Shown here: positions 1 through 13,292 of the stretch, piece by piece
How the letters are laid out: the number at the start of each line of letters is the position of its first letter
How positions within the stretch are numbered: the stretch's first letter is position 1
DNA from: Aromatoleum toluolicum
GTDB lineage: Bacteria; Pseudomonadota; Gammaproteobacteria; Burkholderiales; Rhodocyclaceae
Direction of reading: 5' to 3'
NCBI RefSeq assembly: GCF_012911005.2
Contig: NZ_WTVS01000054.1
Coordinates: 1-39,714, forward strand
DNA: 39,714 nt
The notes under the pieces: model-generated
The model's input: only the letters and a program-made list of their open reading frames with translations
Told to the model about the DNA's origin: nothing
Databases searched by the model: none
Position numbers and translations under genes: made by a program

Positions 1-50
1 GAAGCGGAGGCTCCCAGGACAGGATGGGGATGGGTTTCTGCGACGGCTGC

Positions 51-95
51 ATAACCCATCCCCACCCCAACCCTCCCCTTGAAGGGGAGGGAGTG
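51..95. repeat. REP-like GC-rich hairpin element
   Basis: The arms CCCTCCCCTT (71-80) and AAGGGGAGGG (82-91) are exact reverse complements around one base, preceded by a C-rich tract from about 57. This layout resembles short interspersed extragenic palindromes common in proteobacterial genomes. It lies beyond the gltD terminator. Only one copy is in the window, so repeat status is from general knowledge and is not shown here. Confidence 0.4.
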
Positions 96-121
96 AACAT
101 GCCGCTTAACGCTGCACCAGG

Positions 122-151
122 AAAAAGGGCGACCCGCGGGTCGCCCTTTTT
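122..151 (-). terminator. Perfect palindromic rho-independent terminator after gltD
   Basis: The 15-base arms 122-136 and 137-151 are exact reverse complements. Each has five A/T at the outer edge and a GC-rich core (GGGCGACCCG / CGGGTCGCCC). Because both ends carry the A/T tract, it can terminate transcription in both directions. It starts 22 nt beyond the gltD stop codon and closes the gltBD transcript. Confidence 0.85.
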
Positions 152-173
152 CATTTCATCCGCTGAAAGCGGC

Positions 174-1637
174 TCAGCGCGGCAGCACCGTCTCACCCAT
201 CAGGAACTGATCCACCTCGCGCGCGCATTGACGCCCCTCGCGGATCGCCCACACGACCAGCGACTGTCCGCGGCGCACGTCGCCGGCAGCAAATACCTTC
301 GGCGCGCTGGTCGCATAGCAGCCAACACCGTCGGTGGTGGCCTTGGCGTTACCGCGCGCATCCTTCTCGACCCCGAAGGCTTCGAGCAGCTTGCCCAGCG
401 GGTTCGTGAAGCCCATCGCGAAGAAGACCAGGTCGGCCTTCACCTCGAATTCCGAGCCCGCGACCTCCGACATACGACCGTCCTTCCATTCGAGGCGGAC
501 CGCCTTCAGGCCGGTGACCCTTCCGTCCTTGCCGAAGAATTCCTTCGTCGCGACGGCGAAGTCGCGCTCGCAGCCTTCCTCATGCGACGAAGACGTGCGC
601 ATCTTGATCGGCCAGTACGGCCACGTCAGCGCCTTGTTCTCTTCCTCGGGCGGCATCGGCATCAGCTCGAACTGGGTCACGCTGGCCGCACCATGGCGGT
701 TCGACGTGCCGACACAGTCGGAACCGGTGTCGCCGCCGCCGATCACGACAACATGCTTGCCTTCGGCCGAGATCGGGTTCGGGCCATCACCGGCCACCGC
801 CTTGTTCTGCGGAATCAGGAACTCCAGTGCAAAATGCACGCCGACAAGGTCACGGCCCGGCACGGGCAGATCGCGCGGCACTTCCGACCCTGCGGCGAGG
901 ACCACGGCGTCGAAGTCCTTCTGCAGGGCTTCGGCGCTGACGAACTCCTGCGCATCGTTGGCGATGCCAGGCCCCGTCGTCTCGGCCCCGACGATCACGC
1001 CGGCACGGAAGCGCACACCCTCGGCCTCCATCTGCGCCATGCGACGATCGATCAGGCCCTTCTCCATCTTGAAGTCGGGGATGCCATAGCGCAGCAGACC
1101 GCCGATGCGGCTGCTCTTCTCGAACACGGTCACGTCATGACCGACGCGCGCGAGTTGCTGCGCGGCGGCAAGGCCCGCCGGGCCGGAACCGACGACGGCG
1201 ACCTTCTTGCCGGTCTTCACCGCGGCCGGGCGCGGCTGCACCCAGCCCTCTTCCCACGCCTTGTCGATGATCGCGTGCTCGATCGACTTGATGCCGACGG
1301 CGTCGGCGTTGATATTCAGCGTGCACGCCGCCTCGCACGGAGCGGGACAGATGCGGCCGGTGAACTCGGGGAAATTGTTGGTCGAGTGCAGGACCTCGAT
1401 CGCCTCCTTCCACTGGCCGCGATACACCAGGTCATTCCAGTCCGGAATGATGTTGTTGACGGGACAGCCGTTGTTGCAGAACGGGATGCCGCAATCCATG
1501 CAGCGTGCGCCCTGCACCGCCGCCTGCTCGTCGGTGAGACGCAGCACGAACTCCTTGTACTTCTTCAGGCGCTCGGCAACCGGCTCGTAGGCCTCCGACA
1601 GACGCTGATACTCCAGAAATCCGGTGGGCTTGCCCAT
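174..1637 (-). CDS. gltD: Glutamate synthase (NADPH) small (beta) subunit
   Basis: The GOGAT beta subunit takes electrons from NADPH through FAD and passes them to the alpha subunit, which makes two glutamates from glutamine and 2-oxoglutarate in the cytoplasm. The 487 residues are the usual length. A cysteine cluster at C46, C49, C54 and C58 ([13 protein letters not shown]) is the N-terminal iron-sulfur ligand set. A first dinucleotide fold ([12 protein letters not shown]) follows at about residue 148 and a second ([12 protein letters not shown]) near 300. The ATG lies 2 nt after the gltB stop, so the two subunits are almost certainly translated from one message. A strong palindromic terminator follows the stop. 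No anomaly is visible. Confidence 0.97.
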   Translation of the reverse strand: MGKPTGFLEYQRLSEAYEPVAERLKKYKEFVLRLTDEQAAVQGARCMDCGIPFCNNGCPVNNIIPDWNDLVYRGQWKEAIEVLHSTNNFPEFTGRICPAPCEAACTLNINADAVGIKSIEHAIIDKAWEEGWVQPRPAAVKTGKKVAVVGSGPAGLAAAQQLARVGHDVTVFEKSSRIGGLLRYGIPDFKMEKGLIDRRMAQMEAEGVRFRAGVIVGAETTGPGIANDAQEFVSAEALQKDFDAVVLAAGSEVPRDLPVPGRDLVGVHFALEFLIPQNKAVAGDGPNPISAEGKHVVVIGGGDTGSDCVGTSNRHGAASVTQFELMPMPPEEENKALTWPYWPIKMRTSSSHEEGCERDFAVATKEFFGKDGRVTGLKAVRLEWKDGRMSEVAGSEFEVKADLVFFAMGFTNPLGKLLEAFGVEKDARGNAKATTDGVGCYATSAPKVFAAGDVRRGQSLVVWAIREGRQCAREVDQFLMGETVLPR

Positions 1638-1639
1638 TT

Positions 1640-6313
<4,674 letters not shown>

Positions 6314-6382
6314 CACGTTCTTCCTCGACACAACACGTTTGCCGGCATGGACCGGCGTTGATCGGGCGACGGCAGCGCCGCA

Positions 6383-6408
6383 TGCAAATAACGCACCAAA
6401 ATTGTGCA
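6383..6408 (-). promoter_or_regulatory. Putative sigma-54 promoter with overlapping NtrC-like dyad
   Basis: On the minus strand TGGTGCG (6398-6392), four bases, then TTGCA (6387-6383) matches the sigma-54 consensus TGGCACG-N4-TTGCA at 10 of 12 fixed positions, with GG and GC exactly 10 nt apart. The predicted start is near 6372, about 60 nt before the gltB ATG. Overlapping the -24 element is GCACCAAAATTGTGC (6393-6407 as written), one base from the NtrC consensus GCACC-N5-GGTGC. NtrC sites that activate usually lie further upstream; one on the -24 box would more readily block polymerase. Its role is an inference. Confidence 0.55.
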
Positions 6409-6414
6409 GGCGTC

Positions 6415-6446
6415 AAAAAGAGCCGGGTGCACGCGCACACCGGCTC
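6415..6446 (-). terminator. Rho-independent terminator between dgt and gltB
   Basis: On the minus strand GAGCCGG (6446-6440) pairs with CCGGCTC (6426-6420). An inner three-pair extension and a short loop complete the stem, and five T residues (6419-6415) follow directly. It can end the pilM-to-dgt transcript. It also lies downstream of a sigma-70-like promoter at 6501-6529, so it may act as an attenuator or as the 3' end of a small RNA. Confidence 0.75.
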
Positions 6447-6494
6447 CGTTCGGCCAGTGCTTGACACACGGCCACTGCTTACCTTTCAGGCGGA
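6415..6494 (-). ncRNA. Candidate gltB leader RNA / small RNA
   Basis: A transcript starting from the promoter at 6501-6529 (start near 6494) would reach the terminator U-tract after about 80 nt. It would fold a first hairpin at 6473-6452 (GGCC arms plus an inner GUGU/GCAC stem) and then the terminator hairpin. A GTG-initiated 20-codon frame (6475-6413) with AAAGG six bases upstream ends inside the U-tract and could be a leader peptide. Its composition shows no clear run of one amino acid. The region could equally be only the dgt terminator next to a gltB promoter. No known riboswitch class is recognised. Confidence 0.35.
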
Positions 6495-6500
6495 CTTGGG

Positions 6501-6529
6501 AATATACCCCCGCGAAACCCGTGTTTCAA
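6501..6529 (-). promoter_or_regulatory. Putative sigma-70 promoter upstream of gltB
   Basis: On the minus strand TTGAAA (6529-6524) and TATATT (6506-6501) are separated by exactly 17 nt, and each matches consensus at five of six bases. The predicted start is near 6494. It lies just after the dgt stop codon and reads toward gltB, but a terminator-like hairpin stands between it and gltB. Confidence 0.6.
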
Positions 6530-6562
6530 GATTTTTTTGCGGCGCGGTAAACCTATGATGCT

Positions 6563-7687
6563 TCAATGAATTTCGCCAACTGCGAAGAGTCGGCGATGCT
6601 CTTTCATCGCATAGCGGTCGGTCATTCCGGCAATGTAGTCGGCGATGGCGCGCGGCGTGTCGGTGCGCGCACGCATCTGGTATTGCGGCGGAAGCAGCCG
6701 GGGATCGTTCATGAACGCGCCGAACAGATCCTGGATGATGCGGCGCGCCTTGTCCGTCATGCGCAGCACCTGGTAATGCGCGTAGAGGTTCTGACGCAGG
6801 AATGCCTTCAGCTCGCGCAGGCGCGGCGCGAGCTCCTCCGAATAGGCCACCAGTCGCCCGGCGTGACGCACGTCCGCGAGCGATTGCACCCCAGTACCGA
6901 CGATGTTCGCGCGCGTCGTGGCGATCAGGTCGAGCGCCATCTCGTTGATCATGCGCCGGATCGTCTCGTGGATCAGCCGACGCCCTGCAAGCCCCGGCCA
7001 GCGGGCCTCCGCATCTCGGCGGGCATCCGCGAACACGGCAACCTCGTCCAGCTGCTCCAGCGTGATCAGTCCGGAACGCAGGCCGTCGTCGACATCGTGG
7101 TTGTTGTATGCGATCTCGTCGGCCAGATTCGTGAGCTGCGCCTCCAACGAGGGCTGATGACCGTCGAGGAAACGCTGCCCCAGTTCGCCCAGCTCCTTGG
7201 CACGCTCGCGCGAGCAGTGCTTCAGGATCCCCTCGCGCGTCTCGTAACACAGGTTCAGGCCGTCGAAGGCGGCGTAGTGCTCCTCGAGAAGATCGACCGT
7301 TCGCAGGGACTGCAGATTGTGCTCGAAGCCGCCATACGCCTTCATGCAGGCGTTGAGGGCATCCTGCCCCGCATGCCCGAACGGCGTGTGCCCGAGGTCA
7401 TGGGCGAGCGCGACCGCTTCGACCAGATCCTCGTTGAGTTGCAGCGTCCGTGCCACGCTGCGGGAGATCTGGGCCACCTCGATGCTGTGCGTCAGGCGCG
7501 TGCGGAACAGGTCGCCCTCGTGATTGACGAACACCTGCGTCTTGTATTCGAGCCGCCGGAACGAGTTCGAATGCACGATACGGTCGCGGTCGCGCTGGAA
7601 CTCGCTGCGGATGCCGGGCGAGGGCTCGGGATGAACCCGCCCGCGCGAATTCGCCTCGGTGACCGCCCAGGGAGCGAGCGTCATCAT
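6563..7687 (-). CDS. dgt: Deoxyguanosinetriphosphate triphosphohydrolase-like protein (HD domain)
   Basis: This is a member of the dGTPase-like HD phosphohydrolase family, which splits dNTPs into the nucleoside and tripolyphosphate in the cytoplasm. The protein is about 374 residues. The HD metal site is visible as RLTHSIEV followed by [12 protein letters not shown], with a later [10 protein letters not shown] segment. The N-terminal [15 protein letters not shown] segment is typical of the family. The ATG at 7687 gives a 4-bp overlap with the aroB stop; an ATG at 7684 and a TTG at 7693 are alternatives, and no strong ribosome-binding site decides between them. It is the last gene of the pil-aro-dgt run, followed by a terminator. 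Substrate preference in this subfamily cannot be read from the sequence. Confidence 0.9.
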   Translation of the reverse strand: MMTLAPWAVTEANSRGRVHPEPSPGIRSEFQRDRDRIVHSNSFRRLEYKTQVFVNHEGDLFRTRLTHSIEVAQISRSVARTLQLNEDLVEAVALAHDLGHTPFGHAGQDALNACMKAYGGFEHNLQSLRTVDLLEEHYAAFDGLNLCYETREGILKHCSRERAKELGELGQRFLDGHQPSLEAQLTNLADEIAYNNHDVDDGLRSGLITLEQLDEVAVFADARRDAEARWPGLAGRRLIHETIRRMINEMALDLIATTRANIVGTGVQSLADVRHAGRLVAYSEELAPRLRELKAFLRQNLYAHYQVLRMTDKARRIIQDLFGAFMNDPRLLPPQYQMRARTDTPRAIADYIAGMTDRYAMKEHRRLFAVGEIH

Positions 7688-8766
7688 GCGCAACGCGCTT
7701 CGATGGCTGCGGCGATCGCCTCGTGCGTCGCGTCGGCATGGATGACCGCCCTGCCGATGCCGCGCAGCAGGATCAAGCGCAGCCGCCCGGCCTCCACCTT
7801 CTTGTCGTGCGCCATGAGCTCAAGATAGCGTGCAGCACCGAGCCGCGGACCCAGCACCGGCAACCCGGCGCGCCGGTGCAGCGCCTCGACGCGCGCGACA
7901 TCGTCTGCACTCAACCACCCCAGGCGGGCCGAAAGTTCCGCCGCCATCATCGTTCCCGCCGCCACCGCCTCGCCGTGCAGCCACGCACCATAGCCCATGC
8001 CGGTTTCGATCGCGTGCCCGAAGGTATGACCGAGGTTCAGGAGCGCTCGCTCCCCCTGCTCGGTTTCGTCCGCCGCCACAACGACCGCCTTATTTGCGCA
8101 CGACCGCTCGATCGCAAAGGCCAGCGCTTCGGGCTCGCGTGCGACCAGGCGCTCGATGTTCGACTCCAGCCACGCGAAGAAATCCGGATCGCGGATCAGG
8201 CCGTACTTGATGACTTCCGCGAGGCCGGCGGCCAGTTCGCGCGGCGGCAGGGTGTCCAGCGTTCCGGTGTCGGCCAGCACCAGCTTCGGCTGGTAGAACG
8301 CGCCGATCATGTTCTTACCGAGCGGGTGATTGATCGCGGTCTTGCCGCCCACCGACGAGTCGACCTGCGACAGCAGCGTCGTCGGAACCTGGATGAAGGG
8401 GACGCCGCGCTGGTAGGTCGCGGCCGCAAAACCGGTCATGTCGCCGATGACGCCGCCTCCCAAGGCAAGGAGCGTCGTCGAGCGCTCGCAGCGCTCCGCC
8501 AGCAGCATGTCGAAGATCTGGTTGAGGGTCGGCCAATCCTTGTGCGCCTCGCCATCGGGGAGCGTCACGGCATGCACCTGCACGCCGAGATCGCGCAGAC
8601 CGGCCTGCAGCCAATCGAGGTAGAGCGGGCCGACGACGTCGTTGGTGACGATCGCGACGCGCGGCGTCCTGAGGAAAGGGAGGATCAGCGACGGATCGCC
8701 GAGCAGGCCACGGCCGATATGGATCGGATAGCCGCGGTCGCCAAGTGCCACATTGAGGGTACGCAT
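7684..8766 (-). CDS. aroB: 3-dehydroquinate synthase
   Basis: AroB converts DAHP to 3-dehydroquinate, the second step of the shikimate pathway, using NAD+ and a divalent metal. The 360 residues are the normal length. Family signatures are [31 protein letters not shown], and the metal-binding histidine regions [12 protein letters not shown] and [10 protein letters not shown]. It lies directly after aroK (1 nt between the aroK stop and this ATG) and overlaps the dGTPase gene, so it is translated within the pil-aroKB-dgt operon. The next pathway enzymes are not in the window. Confidence 0.97.
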   Translation of the reverse strand: MRTLNVALGDRGYPIHIGRGLLGDPSLILPFLRTPRVAIVTNDVVGPLYLDWLQAGLRDLGVQVHAVTLPDGEAHKDWPTLNQIFDMLLAERCERSTTLLALGGGVIGDMTGFAAATYQRGVPFIQVPTTLLSQVDSSVGGKTAINHPLGKNMIGAFYQPKLVLADTGTLDTLPPRELAAGLAEVIKYGLIRDPDFFAWLESNIERLVAREPEALAFAIERSCANKAVVVAADETEQGERALLNLGHTFGHAIETGMGYGAWLHGEAVAAGTMMAAELSARLGWLSADDVARVEALHRRAGLPVLGPRLGAARYLELMAHDKKVEAGRLRLILLRGIGRAVIHADATHEAIAAAIEARCA

Positions 8767-8767
8767 G

Positions 8768-9280
8768 TCACTTCTTGAAGTTTTCGATGGCCTTCTCGAT
8801 CACGCGCACCATCCCGCCGGGATTGCCGCGACCGCCATCGACGATGATGTCCGCGACCGACCGGTACAGCGGATCGCGTTCGCGATAGAGATTCTCGATG
8901 CGTTCGCGCGGGTTGGGCACCTGCAGCAGCGGGCGGTTGCGGTCGTGGCGGGTCCGCTCCCACAGAACCGGCGTCGGCACGTTGAGGTACACGACGATAC
9001 CCCGTTCCGACATCATCGCGCGATTGTCGGGATTGAGCACGACCCCGCCGCCGGTCGCCAGCACGAGGTCGGATTCGCGCGTCAACTCGTCGACGAGCTG
9101 AGTTTCGCGCCGCCTGAAACCTTCCTCGCCTTCGATCTCGAAGATCGTGGAGACCTTGACCCCCGTGCGAGCCTCGATTTCATGGTCGCAATCGATGAAG
9201 CGCATGCGATGACGCCGGGCATACTCACGACCTACCGTGGTCTTCCCGGCGCCCATCATGCCAATCAGAATCACTAACAC
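8768..9280 (-). CDS. aroK: Shikimate kinase I
   Basis: AroK phosphorylates shikimate at the 3-hydroxyl with ATP. The Walker A loop [11 protein letters not shown] lies at the N-terminus. The shikimate-binding [11 protein letters not shown] and RRRE segments follow, then the GGG motif in LATGGGVVL. It is about 170 residues, the standard length. The start is uncertain: no ATG is available upstream of the P-loop, and the candidates are GTG at 9280, GTG at 9274 and TTG at 9283, none with a strong Shine-Dalgarno sequence. GTG 9280 is used here. A perfect 6-bp hairpin (9319-9324 with 9331-9336) lies between pilQ and aroK but has no U-tract, so read-through from pil is likely. It is the standard neighbour of pilQ in many beta- and gammaproteobacteria. 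Confidence 0.95.
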   Translation of the reverse strand: MLVILIGMMGAGKTTVGREYARRHRMRFIDCDHEIEARTGVKVSTIFEIEGEEGFRRRETQLVDELTRESDLVLATGGGVVLNPDNRAMMSERGIVVYLNVPTPVLWERTRHDRNRPLLQVPNPRERIENLYRERDPLYRSVADIIVDGGRGNPGGMVRVIEKAIENFKK

Positions 9281-9347
9281 CAACCCGGCATCCGATACGT
9301 AATGCCGGCAACTATACAGCAGGCGAACGAGCCTGCGCGCGTGCCGG

Positions 9348-11535
9348 TCACTTGAGCGTCAGGGAATCCGAGACGATGCGCGGAGTCAAAAAGACCAGCA
9401 ATTCGCGCCGCGCCGACTGCGTATTCGTAGAGCGGAACAGGGCACCGAGATAGGGAATCTCGCCGAGCAGGGGCACACGGTTCACTGTGGTGGTTTCCTC
9501 TTCCTCGAACACGCCGCCGATCACCACTGTCCCGCCGTTCTCGACCATCACTTCGGTCGTCACGCTCTTCTTGTCGATCGGCGGGTTAAGCGTGCCCGCA
9601 ATCTGGATTGCACGTGTGAAATCTGCGCGGTCCTTTGTAACTTCGACCTTCAACTGTACTCGGCCATCCGGTGTAATGCTCGGGCGCACCTTCAGCATCA
9701 GCACGGCGTCCTTGAATCTGATGGTCGGCGGCTCGGTTCCGCTCGAGGGCGTGATGTAGGGAATCTCCTGACCCTGCTTGATCGTCGCCTCGACCTGGTT
9801 GGCCGTGAGGATGCGCGGGCTCGACACGACACGGCCGCGACCGTCCGATTCGAGGGCTGCCAGCTCGAGGTTCAGGAAGCGCGTCAGCGAACGGTTGAAC
9901 AGGGTCAGGTTCAGCGCGCCGAACGGGTTGGTCGGCAGGAAGCCGTTGCCACTCACCGCATTTTCGCCCACGCGATGAATGATCGTATTGATCGGCGAGT
10001 CCGGATCCGTGCTGATCTCGCCCGTCTGGGAGTTGAAGTTGCCGAACTCGGACGTACCGAAGCCGATCTTTGCCCCCTCACCGAGGTTCTTCGACTTACG
10101 ATCCCCGTAACCCAGACGCACGCCGAGATCGCGGGCGAAATCCTTATTTGCCTCGACGACCCGCGCCTCGATCATGACCTGGCGCGGCGGGATGTCGATA
10201 TCCTTGATGAGGCTCGCAAGGGCCGCCAAGCGGCTCGAGACATCGGTGACGAACAGCCGATTACTCCGCTCGTCGACGACGACGCTGCCACGCTTCGACA
10301 GCATCGTCTGATCCTTGCTCTTCAGGAAGTCGAAGATTTCCTTCGACTTGTGATAGTTGATCTGGAAGCTCTCGGTCTGCAACGGTTCCAGGTCGCCGAT
10401 CTGCGCCTTCGCTTCGAGCTGCAGCTTCTCGCGCGTTGCGAGCTCCTCGCCCGGCGCGATCCAGATGACGTTACCCGACTTGCGCATGTCCAGGCCCTTG
10501 GCCTGCAGGATGATGTCGAGCGCCTGGTCCCACGGCACATCCTTGAGGCGCAGCGTCAGGTTGCCCTGCACCGAGTCGCTGGTGATGATGTTGAAGTTGG
10601 TGAAGTCCGCGATGACCTGCAGCACCGAACGGACATCGATGTTCTGGAAATTCAGCGAGAGCTTCTCGCCCTTGTACTGGCCGCGCGCAGCCCCCTGGAC
10701 CAGCTTGTTCGGATCTTCGACGACGCGGCGAACCTCGAGCACGAACTGGTTGTCGCTCTGGTAGGCGTTGTGCTCCCACTTGCCGTTGGGCGTTACCTGC
10801 AGGCGGACGTTGTCGCCCTGCTGCTGGGCGGTCATCGACGTCACCGGCGTGGCGAAGTCGGTGACATCCGAGCGGCGACGCAGGTGCTCGGGCAAGGACG
10901 TCTTGAGGAACTCGACGACCAGACCGCCACCCTGCTGACGGATGTCGATGCCGGCGTCGGGACTGGAAAGCTGTACAACCACGCGCCCCTCGCCATCCTT
11001 GCCGCGGCGGAAATTGATGTCGCGGATGCTGCTGCCCTCGGCGACGGCGTCACGCTTCGGCGCGGCGAAATTGGCCATCGCCTGCGAGACCTGAGTCGTC
11101 GTGGCACCGACCGGAGCCGCGGCACCGAGAGCTATGATGACGCTGCGCCCCTCGATGCGCGATTCGAAGGGAGTGACCCTGGTGACATTCAGGACGAGTC
11201 GCGTGCGGTCCCCGGACTGGACGATGTTCGCGCTGCGCAGGTCGCCTTGGTCGATTTCCTGCACGCTGCGGCCCAAGCCGTTGGTCGTACCGGGAAAATC
11301 GAATGCGATCCGCGCGGGGTTCGCAACGCTGAAACTCGCCGGGGGCGCGGCGAGGGGCTCCTTGAGCGTGAGCTTCAGCAGTACGGCACCCCCCCTGCTG
11401 GGAAACCTCGAGGTCTTCGATACGATTCGTCGCGGCCTGGCTTTGCGAGGACGCAGCCTGCGCCAGGACGGCGGGCGCAGGAACAGCCAGGGTGAACGCC
11501 GCACACAGCAGCGCAATCATGCGTTTGTGATTCAT
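9348..11535 (-). CDS. pilQ: Type IV pilus secretin PilQ (apparent frameshift at 11389-11395)
   Basis: PilQ forms the outer membrane ring through which the type IV pilus extends. The ATG at 11535 overlaps the pilP stop (ATGA), has AGGAGG 8 nt upstream and opens with a clear signal peptide (CAAFTLAVPAPAVLAQA). After 49 codons the frame enters a run of seven G (11395-11389); read as written it stops at 11050 after 161 codons. Removing one G joins SQQGG to AVLLKLTLKEPL, restoring the AMIN domain, the secretin N-domains and the C-terminal secretin domain ending at 9348, 728 residues in all. The downstream reading frame alone lacks any signal peptide. The cause is either a sequencing or assembly error in the homopolymer or a genuine frameshift; the body of the gene is otherwise intact. 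Confidence 0.93.
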
Positions 11536-12047
11536 TTCCGTGCCTCCTGCTGCTCCTGCAGCAGCAATGTGCTGATGCGCTCGACCCAATCGCCGTTCAT
11601 GTCTTCAACCAGTTCTTTCAGGGTGACTTCGGACTCCGAGATCGCCGTCACCAGTCCGAAATTCTGGCCCAAGTAGTTGCCTACCCTGACCTGGTGCAGG
11701 TTCTGGTCGGCGCGTACCAGTGCATGCACCTTGCGGTTCTGGGTGATCACACCGACAAGTTGCAGGGATTCGAGCGGATAGGCTTCGAGCGGCTCGCGCC
11801 TGCGATCGAGGTCGGGACCGCCACGGCGAGTGGTTTTCGTTTCGGGCTCGATGCGACTCAGAACGAAGGGGTCGGCGGCGCCTTCGGCTTCATACTTCAC
11901 GACCGGGACCGGCTTCATCTCGGGCAAGGGCTTGATCGTACCGGTCATCCCCTTTTCCTGCTCGGTCATCCACCCCTGAATGTCCTCCTGATCGCCTGCA
12001 CAGGCGGTGAGGACAAGGGCGCTTGCAAGTATCAGAAGGCGTTTCAT
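11532..12047 (-). CDS. pilP: Type IV pilus assembly lipoprotein PilP
   Basis: PilP is an inner-membrane-anchored lipoprotein that links the PilM/N/O platform to the PilQ secretin. It has 171 residues. The lipobox LTAC places the lipidated cysteine at C16, followed by a flexible segment and the compact C-terminal domain, which includes YPLESLQLVGVI and VRVGNYLGQNFG. It starts 7 nt after the pilO stop and its stop overlaps the pilQ start by 4 bp. The length and motifs are normal for the family. Confidence 0.95.
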   Translation of the reverse strand: MKRLLILASALVLTACAGDQEDIQGWMTEQEKGMTGTIKPLPEMKPVPVVKYEAEGAADPFVLSRIEPETKTTRRGGPDLDRRREPLEAYPLESLQLVGVITQNRKVHALVRADQNLHQVRVGNYLGQNFGLVTAISESEVTLKELVEDMNGDWVERISTLLLQEQQEARK

Positions 12048-12054
12048 GGCTTTC

Positions 12055-12723
12055 TCACTTGCCTCCCTTTGCCTTTGCGGCCTTCTCCTGCTGGCGCTTC
12101 TGCGCGAGCTCCTCTTCGTCGAGGTAGCGATACGTCACCGCCTTCGCTTCCAGCTTGAGGCCGCCATCCTTCTGGGTTTCGATCGCGATGTTGTCCAGCG
12201 TCACGATCCGGGACATGCGGGCAACGTCTTCGGCGAATGCACCGAGGTCGTTGTAGGCGCCGACGATGCGCACATCGATCGGCATCTCGGCGTAGAAGTC
12301 CTTGACCGTTTCAGTGCCTGGCTTGAAGAGCTCGAACTGCAGTCCTCGGCCGACGCCGGCCTGGTTGATGTCGGACAGCAGCGAGTCCATTTCCGCGCGA
12401 TTCGGTAGTTGCTTCAGCAGCGCGCCGAACTGGCGGTCGGTCTCTTCGAGTTGGAGCTTGTACGCATCCAGATTCACGGCAAGCTTCTTCTTCGTCACCC
12501 AGTCCTGGCGCAGTTGCACCTCTTCCGCCTCGCGCTGTTCGAGGAGCGCCACCTGATCGCGCCAGTCGAACCACCATGCGAGAGCGAGGACTGCAGCCAG
12601 CAGCGCGATGAACACCGCGATGCGCGGCGCAAGCGGCCATGCGCCGGGATCGTTGGGATCGAGGCCCTTGAAATCCTGCGAGAGACGCTCGAAATCGATG
12701 CCTTGGAGTTTGCCGAGATTCAT
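12055..12723 (-). CDS. pilO: Type IV pilus inner membrane protein PilO
   Basis: PilO dimerises with PilN in the periplasm and supports the PilP-PilQ connection. Its 222 residues comprise a short cytoplasmic stretch, one membrane segment at about residues 31-50 (FIALLAAVLALAWWFDW), a coiled-coil region and a ferredoxin-like C-terminal domain. The C-terminus is Lys/Ala-rich. The ATG overlaps the pilN stop by 4 bp, indicating translational coupling. Confidence 0.95.
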   Translation of the reverse strand: MNLGKLQGIDFERLSQDFKGLDPNDPGAWPLAPRIAVFIALLAAVLALAWWFDWRDQVALLEQREAEEVQLRQDWVTKKKLAVNLDAYKLQLEETDRQFGALLKQLPNRAEMDSLLSDINQAGVGRGLQFELFKPGTETVKDFYAEMPIDVRIVGAYNDLGAFAEDVARMSRIVTLDNIAIETQKDGGLKLEAKAVTYRYLDEEELAQKRQQEKAAKAKGGK

Positions 12724-13292
12724 TTCCTGGCCCCTTGATCGCCTTCGGCCTTGGGCCCTTCGATACCGATGTTGAGCGCGAAGTCGCTGACCCGGCGCTT
12801 GTTCACCGTTGCCGCCTTGATCTCGACCAGCCCCGGGTTGGCAAGGTAGGGCGATTCGTCGAGGCTGCGCATCAAAGCCGAGACGCGCGAATTGGACTGC
12901 GAGTAGCCGAGCAGGGCGATCTTCGGGCCGGTCTGCTTGATGGACCGCAGATACACGCCGTCGGGCACGCGGCGCGCGAACTCGTTCATGACGTTTACGG
13001 CCTGGGCACGCGTGGTCTGCAGGGACTCGATGACCTGCTTGCGCGCCAGCAGGGCATCGATCTGTTCACGCAGGCGCTTGATTTCGGCGATCTGCGCGTC
13101 CAGCTTGGTGATCTCGGACTTGAGGAAATCGTTGCGGCGTTCTTGACGCTCGACATAGCCGGCGATCACGGTATGCACGAGCAGCGCGACCAGCAGGCCG
13201 ACGACGACCATCGCGACGGACACGACAAAGAACTGCTGGCGGCGTTCACGGCGCTTGAGTTCGCGATGGGGCAGCAGGTTGATTCGAATCAT
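12720..13292 (-). CDS. pilN: Type IV pilus inner membrane protein PilN
   Basis: PilN is the partner of PilO, and its cytoplasmic N-terminus binds PilM. The motif IRINLLPHRE at the very start is the PilM-binding peptide typical of PilN. A membrane segment follows at about residues 22-47, then a coiled coil and a small periplasmic domain. It has 190 residues. It overlaps pilM and pilO by 4 bp each. Confidence 0.96.
   Translation of the reverse strand: MIRINLLPHRELKRRERRQQFFVVSVAMVVVGLLVALLVHTVIAGYVERQERRNDFLKSEITKLDAQIAEIKRLREQIDALLARKQVIESLQTTRAQAVNVMNEFARRVPDGVYLRSIKQTGPKIALLGYSQSNSRVSALMRSLDESPYLANPGLVEIKAATVNKRRVSDFALNIGIEGPKAEGDQGARK

Noticed and set aside
9319-9336. A 6-bp perfect hairpin between pilQ and aroK as a terminator.
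   Set aside because: It has no U-tract on the minus strand; it may only slow transcription or affect mRNA stability.
9348-11516. Treating pilQ as starting at 11516 in the downstream frame.
   Set aside because: That start gives an Arg/Pro-rich N-terminus with no signal peptide. The signal peptide, ribosome-binding site and pilP overlap all belong to the ATG at 11535 in the other frame.
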